Shown here piece after piece: positions 23,965 through 31,243 of a stretch of 35,088 nucleotides of DNA. The translations under genes were made by a program, and so were the position numbers. The first letter of the stretch is position 1. Each line of letters opens with the position of its first letter. The DNA comes from Clostridia bacterium (GTDB lineage Bacteria; Bacillota; Clostridia; Christensenellales; Aristaeellaceae), in assembly GCA_017463245.1 (NCBI GenBank), contig JAFTPN010000011.1, forward strand, positions 1 through 35,088, given 5' to 3'. Under the pieces are notes generated by a model, which had not been told where the DNA came from, made no database searches, and saw only the letters and a list, made by a program, of their open reading frames with translations.

Positions 23965-24804
23965 ATGCGACTTGGCGGCTCTGTGATGAAGCCCTACAAC
24001 AGCCCCAGCGAGTGGCTGGCCCATGTGAAGGAATACGGCTACAGCGCGGTGATCTTCCCCGTGGACAGCTCCGCGCCCAGGCAGGTGTGGAAGGACTACC
24101 TGCAATGCGCAAAGGACAACGATCTGCTCATCGGCGAGGTGGGCATCTGGCGCAATGTGATGGCTCGTGACGAGAAGGAACGCCAGGCGGCGCTGGACTA
24201 CTCCTACCGCCAGATGGAGCTGGCCGAGGAAGTGGGCGCCAACTGCTGCGTGAATATCTCCGGATCCGTGGGTACGCTGTGGGATGGCTACCACCCCGGC
24301 AATGCCTCCCGCGAGGTGTACGACACCATTGTGGAGACCAGCCAGAAGATCATTGATGCGGTGAAGCCCACCCGCACCAGCTATTCCCTGGAGCCCATGC
24401 CCTGGATGTGTCCCGAATCCCCGGAGGAGTATCTGCAGCTCATCAAGGATGTGGATCGCCCCGGCTTCAAGGCGCACCTGGACTACTGCAACATGATCAA
24501 CGGGCTGGATCGCTACCGCAAGTCCGGCGAGTTCATCCAGCATTGCTTCGCGCTGCTGAAGGATCACATCGTGAGCATTCACGCCAAGGACGTGCTGCTG
24601 CGGGACGGCGCGCTGCCCATTGTGATCGAGGAGATACAGCCCGGCCAGGGCGGCATCGACCTGGCGCTGGTCTGTGCCGAGGCGGAGAAGATCGGCGCGG
24701 ATATCCCCGTGTATGTGGAGCATCTGCCCACCCACGAGACCTACATGGCGGCGGCGGCCACCATGCGGGAGGCAGCGAAGAAGGCGGGGGTTATCTGCAA
24801 GTAA
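23965..24804 (+). CDS. Sugar phosphate isomerase/epimerase-like TIM-barrel protein
   Basis: A 279-residue protein of the xylose-isomerase-like/AP endonuclease 2 fold. Likely metal ligands are Glu in SLEPMPW, Asp in AHLDYCN, His in SIHAKDV and Glu in VEHLPTHE, in the order of the family. The substrate is unknown; relatives work on inositols, hydroxypyruvate or tagatose-like sugars. AAGGAGG before the ATG at 23965. It ends the + strand run and is closed by a strong terminator. Its place next to an alpha-hydroxyacid oxidase suggests breakdown of a sugar-derived hydroxy acid, which is inference. Confidence 0.87.
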   Translation: MRLGGSVMKPYNSPSEWLAHVKEYGYSAVIFPVDSSAPRQVWKDYLQCAKDNDLLIGEVGIWRNVMARDEKERQAALDYSYRQMELAEEVGANCCVNISGSVGTLWDGYHPGNASREVYDTIVETSQKIIDAVKPTRTSYSLEPMPWMCPESPEEYLQLIKDVDRPGFKAHLDYCNMINGLDRYRKSGEFIQHCFALLKDHIVSIHAKDVLLRDGALPIVIEEIQPGQGGIDLALVCAEAEKIGADIPVYVEHLPTHETYMAAAATMREAAKKAGVICK

Positions 24805-24807
24805 AGC

Positions 24808-24840
24808 AAAAGGGACTGTCCAAAGTGGACAGTCCCTTTT
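24808..24840. terminator. Bidirectional intrinsic terminator
   Basis: Perfect 15-bp stem (24808-24822 with 24826-24840) around a 3-base loop, with A-run and T-run on the two sides. It serves both the + strand isomerase and the minus-strand deformylase-like gene. Confidence 0.92.
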
Positions 24841-24841
24841 C

Positions 24842-25252
24842 TTATATCAGTATCCCCTCGCAATGATCCACCTCATGCTGGATGATCTGCGCCGCATACC
24901 CGCTGAAATGCTGCTGCCGGGGCTTGAAGTCCATGTCCTGGAAGCTCACGTCGATCTCCTGATACCGGGTGGTTTTGCGCACCCCGGCCAGGGAGAGGCA
25001 GCCTTCCTCGGCCTCATAAGCGCCGGACTTTTTCGTAATGACGGGGTTCACCAGCACCATGGGCATGAAGCCCGCGTTGATCACAATAATGCGCTTGCGC
25101 ACGCCGATCATGTTGGCGGCCATGCCCACGCAATGCTCGGCATTGGCACGGAGGGTGTCCACCAGGTCGATGGCCACCTGCTTGTCGGCGGCGGTGGCAG
25201 GGGCGGAGGGCTGGGACAGGAACAGCGGGTCGTGCATGATGGGTCGGATCAT
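24842..25252 (-). CDS. Peptide deformylase-like protein
   Basis: A 136-residue protein of the polypeptide deformylase family, short compared with the usual 150-185. Motif 2 EEGCLSL (Cys85) and motif 3 QHEVDH (His126, Glu127, His130) are intact metal and catalytic sites. Motif 1, normally G-x-G-L-A-A-x-Q, reads CVGMAANMIG, so the oxyanion-stabilising Gln is Met48. This variant is common in short clostridial homologues as I recall them. It may have altered activity or substrate and may not be the essential deformylase. The ATG overlaps the stop of the upstream gene by 4 bases. Confidence 0.88.
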   Translation of the reverse strand: MIRPIMHDPLFLSQPSAPATAADKQVAIDLVDTLRANAEHCVGMAANMIGVRKRIIVINAGFMPMVLVNPVITKKSGAYEAEEGCLSLAGVRKTTRYQEIDVSFQDMDFKPRQQHFSGYAAQIIQHEVDHCEGILI

Positions 25253-25707
25253 GGTGTGTCTCCTTGCGTCAGTTGTGTCAGCAGGCGGGTGAAGGCGGCC
25301 GCGAAGCGCTCATCATCCTCGCGGGTACGCTTGCGGGGGCCTTTCAGGTGGTGCTTGCTGCTCTGGCGCGCCTTCTTGGCCAGGTGGCGCTCCATCAGCA
25401 GCTGGTCGATGTTCTCGTTGGTGTACAGCCGTCCGCTCTGGTGGATGGCATGTGCCCCCTTGCCCAGCGCCATGGCGGCCACGCCGTAGTCCTGGGTGAC
25501 CACCACATCCCCGGCATGGCAGAGGTTGAACAGGGCGAAGTCCACCGCATCGGCTCCGGCGCCAATGACGCGCACATCGCTGTAGTCCGAGTGCAGCACG
25601 TGGTTGGTGTCGCACAAAAGCGTTACCGGGCAGGCGAAGCGCCGGGCGATGTCCTCCACGATGCGCACCACCGGGCAGGCATCTGCATCCACAAGAATGT
25701 GCGGCAT
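25249..25707 (-). CDS. YaiI/YqxD family protein (DUF188)
   Basis: A 152-residue conserved protein with a PIN-like nuclease fold; function not established. The N-terminal HILVDADACPVVRIVEDIA holds the conserved D-x-D-x-C-P motif. DVVVTQDYGVAAMALGKGA and the C-terminal KGPRKRT with DDERF are family marks. It shares a 4-base ATGA overlap with the deformylase-like gene, so the two are translationally coupled. It lies 9 bases after the CotH-like gene in the same direction. Confidence 0.92.
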   Translation of the reverse strand: MPHILVDADACPVVRIVEDIARRFACPVTLLCDTNHVLHSDYSDVRVIGAGADAVDFALFNLCHAGDVVVTQDYGVAAMALGKGAHAIHQSGRLYTNENIDQLLMERHLAKKARQSSKHHLKGPRKRTREDDERFAAAFTRLLTQLTQGDTP

Positions 25708-25716
25708 GGTTCCTCC

Positions 25717-27687
25717 TTATTCCGGGCGGGCGTTGGTGACCTCCAGCAGGGCCTGCACCTCGCCGAAGTAGAGCTCCACTTCCTCATCGGTGAGCTTCAT
25801 GTACTTTTGCAGCATTTCCGCCACCTTGCGGGGGCGCACACGGGCGTAATACTTGATGGCGCCGATGTTCTTGTTCCAGTTGGAGCGCTTCATGTTCTTC
25901 CAGCGCTTGATGTGCCTGTCCAGAATAGGATCCAGCTGGGCGATCACTTCGTCGAACTGTGCCTCCACATCCGGCCATTGGAAGCATTCCTCCAATATTT
26001 CGGCCACCCGGTTCAGGAACCGTGCCTTGTATTCCGGCACCTGCAAAAGGGCGTTCAGCGGCTCGTGCCGGAAGCCCTGCACCTTGGCGCTGACCTTTTT
26101 GATGTAATACTCCGTGGGGGTGGGATCCAGGTTGCGCCAGCAGGCCTCCACGTCGAACAGGAGATACTTCCACTTGCCGCCGGGAACGCGGTACACGCGC
26201 ACATTGGTGTAGTCCACATTGCCCAGAATGATCTCAAAGGCGGCGTGGGTGAACATATTGTCCACGTCCAGGCGATCCAGCACGTATTGCAGGTTTTCCG
26301 GGTCGTTCAGGTCGTTGGTCTTGCAGAAGTCCGCCAGGGCTTCCCAGTCCTCATTGTCGCCGTTCTGGGTAAAGCGGTCGGTGCCGTTGCGGGCAAGGAT
26401 GTCGATGTTGTCGATGTCCTCTTCATCCGTCACGCCCTCATACTGGGCAATGAAATGCTTGTTGATCTTCTCCCGCAGGTTGTAGTGTCCCCAGTATTCG
26501 CCGTTGATGTACACCTGGATCACCACATGATCCTGATACAGCAGCCCCTGCCCTTCCGCCAGGGAGGAAGCCACGATGTCCCGGATGCGGGTGGCGTAGG
26601 TATCGGAATTGGCGGCGCGGAGCAGCAGGGACTTGTACTCGGTATAATCCCTGGTGGGGAAGGGGTTGAAGGCAAAGCTTTCCTTGCCGTATTCATTGCG
26701 GGCATACAGGGCGATGGACTTTTGGGCATTCACCCGTGCAGAGTGGCCGGAGCAGGTGAAGGTGCCCATCTGGTTGATCTGGCAATCGCCCTGCAGGGTG
26801 TAGTATTCGATGTTGATGGGGTACTCCAGCTCTTTGGAGTAGTTGGGGGTGCTGCCGCTGCCCTTCACCAGCGCGCCGGTTTTGCTGTTGAAGAGGTACT
26901 TTTCATCGGTGATCAGGGACACCACGGGGGTTTGCAGCGTATCGCCGATAAAGTAGCTGGCGCTGACCACCTCGGAGGACACGGCGTCCTCCCGGAAGGC
27001 CTTCACCCGCAGCACGGTGGTCTTTTTGACGGTCAGGCCATCGGCGGGGAATTCCTTGGACTTGGCGGTGGGGGTAGCGCCATTGGTCGTGTAGCGCAGG
27101 GTGGCGCCCTCCGGCGCGGCGGCGGTGATGGTGATGGCCTCGTCGTAGAAGCCGCCGGGGGTGGTGATGCTGGGTGCGTCGGTGCGGAAGGTGAAGGCCG
27201 CGGCGTCGTTCTTCTTGCCCCGGGTGTCGTTCTCAAAGAAGCCGTACTCCGTGCCGCCGGCGGGCAGGCCGTAGGTCACGCAGCCGTATTGCTGGGGAAC
27301 GTCCAGCATCTGCACCAGGTTGCCCTCGGCATCGGAAAGGTAGAGCTTCTCGCCGCCGGAGGAGATCTTGAAGGTGGAATAGAAGGTGGCGTCCTTGCCG
27401 GGGTCGATATCCTCCTCCCCGGTGCAGTACACGGTGAGGTAGGCGTTCTTCTTCAGCTTGGTGCCGCTGGGGAACGCCCACTTCTGCAAGTCCTTCTTGC
27501 TGTCGCTGAGGTACCAGCCGGTGAGGTTCACGGTCTTGCTGCCATTGTTGTGCAGCTCGATCCAGTCGTAGGCGTGTTCGTTTTTATAGGTGCCGTTCAG
27601 GGCGCAGACCTCGCTGATGATGATATCCGCCAGGGCTGACACGGGCAGGAGAAGGATGAGCAGGCACAGGCAAAGCTTTTTCAGCAT
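25717..27687 (-). CDS. Secreted CotH-type protein with lamin-tail and chitobiase-like domains
   Basis: A 656-residue exported protein. A signal peptide (LKKLCLCLLILLLPVSALA, residues 2-20) is followed by a lamin-tail domain (about 21-130, DIIISEVCALNG, YDWIELHNNG, GWYLSD). Then comes a chitobiase C-terminal-type beta domain (about 165-245, GATLRYTTNGATPTAKS) and a CotH domain (about 255-570: YWGHYNLREKINKHFI, DNIDIL, DVDNMFTHAAFEIILGN and WKYLLFDVEACW). CotH proteins include secreted protein kinases of the spore coat; kinase activity here is inference. The frame extends to 27711, but ATG 27687 has GGAGG 6-7 bases upstream and gives the signal peptide. It has its own strong promoter and a structured leader. 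Confidence 0.9.
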   Translation of the reverse strand: MLKKLCLCLLILLLPVSALADIIISEVCALNGTYKNEHAYDWIELHNNGSKTVNLTGWYLSDSKKDLQKWAFPSGTKLKKNAYLTVYCTGEEDIDPGKDATFYSTFKISSGGEKLYLSDAEGNLVQMLDVPQQYGCVTYGLPAGGTEYGFFENDTRGKKNDAAAFTFRTDAPSITTPGGFYDEAITITAAAPEGATLRYTTNGATPTAKSKEFPADGLTVKKTTVLRVKAFREDAVSSEVVSASYFIGDTLQTPVVSLITDEKYLFNSKTGALVKGSGSTPNYSKELEYPINIEYYTLQGDCQINQMGTFTCSGHSARVNAQKSIALYARNEYGKESFAFNPFPTRDYTEYKSLLLRAANSDTYATRIRDIVASSLAEGQGLLYQDHVVIQVYINGEYWGHYNLREKINKHFIAQYEGVTDEEDIDNIDILARNGTDRFTQNGDNEDWEALADFCKTNDLNDPENLQYVLDRLDVDNMFTHAAFEIILGNVDYTNVRVYRVPGGKWKYLLFDVEACWRNLDPTPTEYYIKKVSAKVQGFRHEPLNALLQVPEYKARFLNRVAEILEECFQWPDVEAQFDEVIAQLDPILDRHIKRWKNMKRSNWNKNIGAIKYYARVRPRKVAEMLQKYMKLTDEEVELYFGEVQALLEVTNARPE

Positions 27688-27709
27688 AAATAACCTCCAA
27701 ACAACGAAC

Positions 27710-27767
27710 AAAGCTCCACGGAAGCACCTCTCTGATGTGACGGAAGCTGACAGCAGAGGGGAGCTTT
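27710..27767 (-). promoter_or_regulatory. Structured 5' leader of the CotH-type gene
   Basis: AAAGCTCC (27710-27717) pairs with GGAGCTTT (27760-27767), enclosing a second stem CTCTG/CAGAG (27730-27734 with 27754-27758). Inside are two direct copies of ACGGAAGC (27718-27725, 27740-27747). It lies between promoter and ribosome binding site. It matches no riboswitch class I recognise; it could be an attenuator or protein-binding site. Confidence 0.45.
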
Positions 27768-27803
27768 TGCGGCACGCAAGATCCGGCGCGGTTCTGCGGC
27801 TTG

Positions 27804-27833
27804 ATTATAACATAGACGTTGTGGACGTGTAAA
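27804..27833 (-). promoter_or_regulatory. Sigma-A promoter of the CotH-type gene
   Basis: On the minus strand TTTACA (27833-27828) and TATAAT (27809-27804) are 18 bases apart. The predicted leader is about 110 bases. Confidence 0.8.
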
Positions 27834-27886
27834 GAATCAGATGGCCGACGAAAAACGCAGCGGCCTGGTACCCTTCGATTTGCATA

Positions 27887-27915
27887 TTCACGATCTTGAC
27901 TTTATGGTGTATACT
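27887..27915 (+). promoter_or_regulatory. Possible promoter of the Eis-like acetyltransferase gene
   Basis: TTCACG (27887-27892) and TATACT (27910-27915), 17 bases apart, on the + strand. The -35 box is weak. The 310-base gap 27688-27997 holds this, the CotH promoter and its leader; nothing else was seen. Confidence 0.5.
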
Positions 27916-27997
27916 TTTGGTGCACCGAAAAACGCCCTTTGCAGCCGCGTCCGCCGGGCTGGAGCTGCTGAATGCCTTTTGATGAAGGAGAATCACC

Positions 27998-29191
27998 ATG
28001 ACCGAGGTAAGAGGACTGAAAATGGAGGAATTGGCGGCGTACAACAAGCTGTCCTCCATCTGCTTCACCTACTGCGTAAAGACAGAAAACCTGACCCCAA
28101 ATGAAATGTCCTCGGAGAAGCTGCGCCAGTACCGCGGCTGCTTTGACGAGGATGGCACGCTGCTGGGCGGCATGATCCTGCTGGACATGAACTGCCGCTT
28201 TGAGGGGAACACCTGCCGTTTCTTCGGCGTGGGCGGCGTGGTGACCGACCCGGCAGAGCGCCGCAGGGGTGCTATCCGGCAGATTTTCGAAGCCGATCTG
28301 CCCCGTATGTACGAAGAGGGCTTTGTCCTCAGCGCGCTGTACCCCTTCAGCCATGAGTTCTACCGCAAGTTCGGCTACGAGCTGGGCATCCTGCGGCATA
28401 CGATGAAGTTCAGCCCCGGCAGCCTGCGCAAGGATCTGCACCGGGCGGCTGCCATCCGCCGCATTCTGTCTGATGAGCCCGACGGCGGCATGAAGCAGGT
28501 GTATGAACGCTACATGGCCGACAAAAACCTGGGCATTCTCCGCAGCGATGAGCAATGGAAGGAGCTCCGCGGCGGCACGCCCTGGGAAAACCAGAAGCAC
28601 AGCTATGTGCTCTACAACGAGGCGGATGAGCCCATTGCCTACTGGATCGGCACCATGTCCAAGGGTGGCGATGAGTCCCTGCTGTCCATTGACGACCTGG
28701 CTTATGTCAGCCGCGAGGGCATGGAGGCCATCTTCGCCATGCTGCGCAGCATGAACGAGGTGGGCACGGTGAAGCTGGTCGCGCCCCAGGACATGCCCAT
28801 CCGCTACCTGGTGGCCGACCCCTACCATGTGGACGAGGAGTGCATCTGCGGGGGCATGGTGCGCATCGTGAATGTGGAGCAGGTGCTGGGGATGCTTCCT
28901 GCGCCTGCACTGACGGGCAGCTGCACCGTGGAGGTCAGCGATGGTCAGATTGCCGCGAACAACGGACGGTTCACCATCTCCGGCGACGGAGAGACGCTGA
29001 CCGTCACCCGCACGGAAAATGCCCCTGATCTGCGCTGCACGATTGGTGGCCTGTCCGCGCTGGCGGTAAATGCCATGGACCTCCAGCAATGCCTGGACGC
29101 CCGGCTGGCGGAACTGGTTCAGCCGGATAACAGGCGCTTTATGGCGGAATTGTTCCGGGCAAGGAAGCAGCATTTGCATAACTATTTTTAA
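27998..29191 (+). CDS. Eis-like GNAT acetyltransferase with sterol-carrier-type C-terminal domain
   Basis: A 397-residue protein with the Eis layout: an N-terminal GNAT domain (1-140, acetyl-CoA loop VGGVVTDPAERRRGAIRQIF near 78-97, then YPFSHEFYRKFGYELG), a central second GNAT-like fold, and a C-terminal SCP2-like domain (about 295-397). It ends in an aromatic residue with a free carboxylate (NYF), which in Eis acts in catalysis. Mycobacterial Eis acetylates aminoglycosides and other amines at several sites; the substrate here is unknown. AAGGAGA precedes the ATG. The gene is monocistronic, closed by a terminator at 29211. Confidence 0.88.
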   Translation: MTEVRGLKMEELAAYNKLSSICFTYCVKTENLTPNEMSSEKLRQYRGCFDEDGTLLGGMILLDMNCRFEGNTCRFFGVGGVVTDPAERRRGAIRQIFEADLPRMYEEGFVLSALYPFSHEFYRKFGYELGILRHTMKFSPGSLRKDLHRAAAIRRILSDEPDGGMKQVYERYMADKNLGILRSDEQWKELRGGTPWENQKHSYVLYNEADEPIAYWIGTMSKGGDESLLSIDDLAYVSREGMEAIFAMLRSMNEVGTVKLVAPQDMPIRYLVADPYHVDEECICGGMVRIVNVEQVLGMLPAPALTGSCTVEVSDGQIAANNGRFTISGDGETLTVTRTENAPDLRCTIGGLSALAVNAMDLQQCLDARLAELVQPDNRRFMAELFRARKQHLHNYF

Positions 29192-29210
29192 TGCAGCCAT
29201 TGGATATCCC

Positions 29211-29234
29211 AGCCGCTCCATAGGGGCGGCTTTT
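29211..29234 (+). terminator. Terminator after the Eis-like gene
   Basis: AGCCGCTCC (29211-29219) pairs with GGGGCGGCT (29223-29231) with one G-T pair and a 3-base loop, then TTTTCCTGTTTT. Confidence 0.75.
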
Positions 29235-29281
29235 CCTGTTTTCCGATTAAAACGGGCACTAAAGTGTGTACTGCATAAAAG

Positions 29282-29317
29282 AAAAACCCCTCGAAACCTT
29301 TGTGTTTCAAGGGGTTT
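29282..29317 (-). terminator. Terminator of the tRNA pair
   Basis: On the minus strand AACCCCT-mismatch-GAAAC pairs with GTTTC-mismatch-AGGGGTT, then TTTTTCTTTT. It lies 6 bases after tRNA-Pro. Confidence 0.8.
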
Positions 29318-29323
29318 GCTATG

Positions 29324-29397
29324 TCGAAGTGGCGGGATTCGAACCCGCGGCCTTTTGGTCCCGAACCAAACGCGCTACCAAACTGCGCTACACCTCG
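29324..29397 (-). tRNA. tRNA-Pro (anticodon CGG)
   Basis: Full cloverleaf: acceptor CGAGGTG/CACTTCG with a C1-G72 pair typical of bacterial tRNA-Pro, D arm GCGC/GCGC, anticodon stem TTTGG/CCAAA with loop TTCGGGA (anticodon CGG, reads CCG), T arm GCGGG-TTCGAAT-CCCGC, discriminator A73. The CCA end is not encoded. Confidence 0.93.
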
Positions 29398-29471
29398 GTG
29401 ATCGTCGGGCAAGCCCGACTCATCTCCGGCCGACCCCGGCGCGAAGCAGCAGGATCGACTGAAAATGCTGG

Positions 29472-29544
<73 letters not shown>

Positions 29545-29561
29545 ACAAACCAGCACATGAT

Positions 29562-29590
29562 ATTATAGCAAAGGATGCGCGGTTTGTCCA
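29562..29590 (-). promoter_or_regulatory. Sigma-A promoter of the tRNA pair
   Basis: On the minus strand TGGACA (29590-29585) and TATAAT (29567-29562) are 17 bases apart, about 10 bases before the likely start of the precursor tRNA. Confidence 0.85.
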
Positions 29591-29680
29591 GCCCTCGGCG
29601 GCAAGTTTTTTCGGGGCGGGAAATCGGGCAAGAAATGATCACTTTTTCTGCAAAAAAGGATAGTCACGCCCGTGGGCAAA

Positions 29681-29689
29681 TGGTATAAT
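29681..29689 (+). promoter_or_regulatory. Extended -10 promoter of the GH10 gene
   Basis: TGGTATAAT is an extended -10 box (TATAAT at 29684-29689). The -35 region (TAGTCA, 17 bases upstream) is weak, as such promoters allow. Confidence 0.7.
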
Positions 29690-29736
29690 GACCATAACCT
29701 GTTGCACAGACAACCAAATATTTCGGAGGTGTTATG

Positions 29737-30957
29737 ATGGATAAGTTTGCTCATCGTAAAGCCCAAAGTGTTATTACCCTCAAGGATGCCCAGGGCAATG
29801 CCATGCCCGGCCGCAAGGTGCAGTTCGACCTCACCAAGCACGAGTTCCTGTTTGGCACCGGCGCGTTCTGGTCCGCCCCCCTGGCGGATCCTTCCACCCC
29901 GCCGGAGCAGAAGGCCTACCTGGAGAAGATCTGGGATAGCTGGCACAAGCTGTTCAATTATGGCACGCTGTCCTTCTATCAGGGACGGTACGAGCCCCGC
30001 GAGGGCGAGACCCTGGAAGTGCCCACCATGTACGGCGCCAAGTTCCTCAAGGAGCATGGCGTGACCACCAAGGGTCACCCCCTGTGCTGGCACACCGTGG
30101 CCGCCAAGTGGCTCATGGGTCGCACGCCCGAAGAGGTGCTGGAGAACCAGCTGTTCCGCATCCGCCGCGAGGTCAGCGCCTTCAAGGGCGTGACGGATAT
30201 CTGGGACGTGATCAACGAAGTGGTGATCATGCCCATCTTCACTGCCGAGGAAAACGCCATCACCCCCCTGTGCCAGAAGATGGGTCGCGTGGGTCTGGTG
30301 AAGGCCGTGTTTGACGAGGCGAAGAAGACCAACCCCGATGCCACCCTGCTGCTGAACGACTTCAACACCAGCGAGAAGTATCGCGAGCTGATCGCGGACT
30401 GCCTGGAAGCCGGCGTGCCGATCAGCGTCATTGGCATCCAGAGCCACCAGCACCAGGGCTTCTGGGGCATGGAAAAGCTGCATGAGGTGCTGGATCGCTT
30501 TGCCAGCTTCAATATGCCCATGCACTTCACCGAGAACACCTTCGTTTCCGGCGACCTGATGCCCCCGCACATCGTTGACCTGAACGACTGGCAGGTGCCC
30601 GAGTGGCCCACCACCCCCGAAGGCGAGGAGCGCCAGGCCAAGGACTGGCTGACCCTGGCGGACACCCTGTTTGAGCATCCGCTGGTGGAGGCCATGACCG
30701 GCTGGGATTACATCGACGGTGCATGGCTGGGTGCGCCCTCCGGCCTGGTGCGCAAGGACGGCAGCGTGAAGCCCTCTTGGGAGGCGCTGAACCAGCGCAT
30801 CAACCACGACTGGTCTACCCACGTCACCCTGATGACCGACGAAAACGGCCAGGTGACCCTGGACGGCTTCCGCGGCGAGTACACCCTGAAGGTGGACGGC
30901 CAGCAGGCCAAGCTGACCCTGAAGAAGGATCAGTCCGAAGTGACCGTGCAGCTGTAA
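29737..30957 (+). CDS. Glycoside hydrolase family 10 (endo-beta-1,4-xylanase-like), intracellular
   Basis: A 406-residue GH10 protein expected to cleave xylan or xylo-oligosaccharides with retention. Seen: an N-terminal beta segment (VITLKDAQGNAMPGRKVQF), GHPLCWH (113-119), the acid/base Glu161 in WDVINEVV, GIQSHQH, and the nucleophile Glu266 in MHFTENTF where most members have T-E-L-D. A small beta domain closes the protein. No signal peptide is present, so it probably acts in the cytoplasm on imported oligosaccharides; no transporter is adjacent. The second ATG (29737) is 7 bases from GGAGG and preferred over 29734. It stands alone between its own promoter and terminator. Confidence 0.9.
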   Translation: MDKFAHRKAQSVITLKDAQGNAMPGRKVQFDLTKHEFLFGTGAFWSAPLADPSTPPEQKAYLEKIWDSWHKLFNYGTLSFYQGRYEPREGETLEVPTMYGAKFLKEHGVTTKGHPLCWHTVAAKWLMGRTPEEVLENQLFRIRREVSAFKGVTDIWDVINEVVIMPIFTAEENAITPLCQKMGRVGLVKAVFDEAKKTNPDATLLLNDFNTSEKYRELIADCLEAGVPISVIGIQSHQHQGFWGMEKLHEVLDRFASFNMPMHFTENTFVSGDLMPPHIVDLNDWQVPEWPTTPEGEERQAKDWLTLADTLFEHPLVEAMTGWDYIDGAWLGAPSGLVRKDGSVKPSWEALNQRINHDWSTHVTLMTDENGQVTLDGFRGEYTLKVDGQQAKLTLKKDQSEVTVQL

Positions 30958-30969
30958 TGGAATAAAGAG

Positions 30970-31002
30970 CGCCCTCTGCATGATGAGTGCAGAGGGCGTT
31001 TT
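30970..31002 (+). terminator. Terminator of the GH10 gene
   Basis: CGCCCTCTGCA (30970-30980) pairs perfectly with TGCAGAGGGCG (30988-30998), then TTTT. Confidence 0.9.
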
Positions 31003-31058
31003 GGTGTGCTGATGAGGTTTGGCAGATGGGGATTAAGAGACAAAGCGATTCATGCAGC

Positions 31059-31185
31059 TTTCCACCTCATCCGTCACGGCTTACGCCATGCCACCTTCCC
31101 CTCAAGGGGAAGGCTTTGTGCTGGGCAGCTTCTTTGGCTCCCCCTTGAGGGGAAGCTGTCGCCGCAGCGACTGATGAGGTGGAAA
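31059..31185 (+). mobile_element. Repeat family 2, copy 2: MITE-like element with 13-bp terminal inverted repeats
   Basis: 127 bases bounded by TTTCCACCTCATC and GATGAGGTGGAAA. Internal CTTCCCCT/AGGGGAAG palindromes and the GTCGC-GCGAC hairpin match copy 1 (12828-12943). The left end TGCAGCTTTCCACCTCATC equals the complement of copy 1's right end. No transposase nearby. Confidence 0.65.
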
Positions 31186-31243
31186 CTTCATGATTCACCC
31201 AGTATGATAGATTCGAATTAACACATACACAACAAGTTGGAAT

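Noticed and set aside
25264-27639. Long open frame on the + strand opposite the CotH-type gene
   Set aside because: It has no ribosome binding site and no recognisable domain, is rich in His, Gly and Val, and lies wholly antisense to a gene with clear domains. Long shadow frames are expected at this GC content. The same applies to the frames opposite rel (2632-4362), hemZ (5377-6858), the U32 gene (7481-9775), mutS2 (10404-12794) and the GTPase (21017-23158).
27841-28104. Small + strand gene before the Eis-like gene
   Set aside because: It overlaps the likely promoter and the Eis-like start in another frame, and has no RBS of its own.
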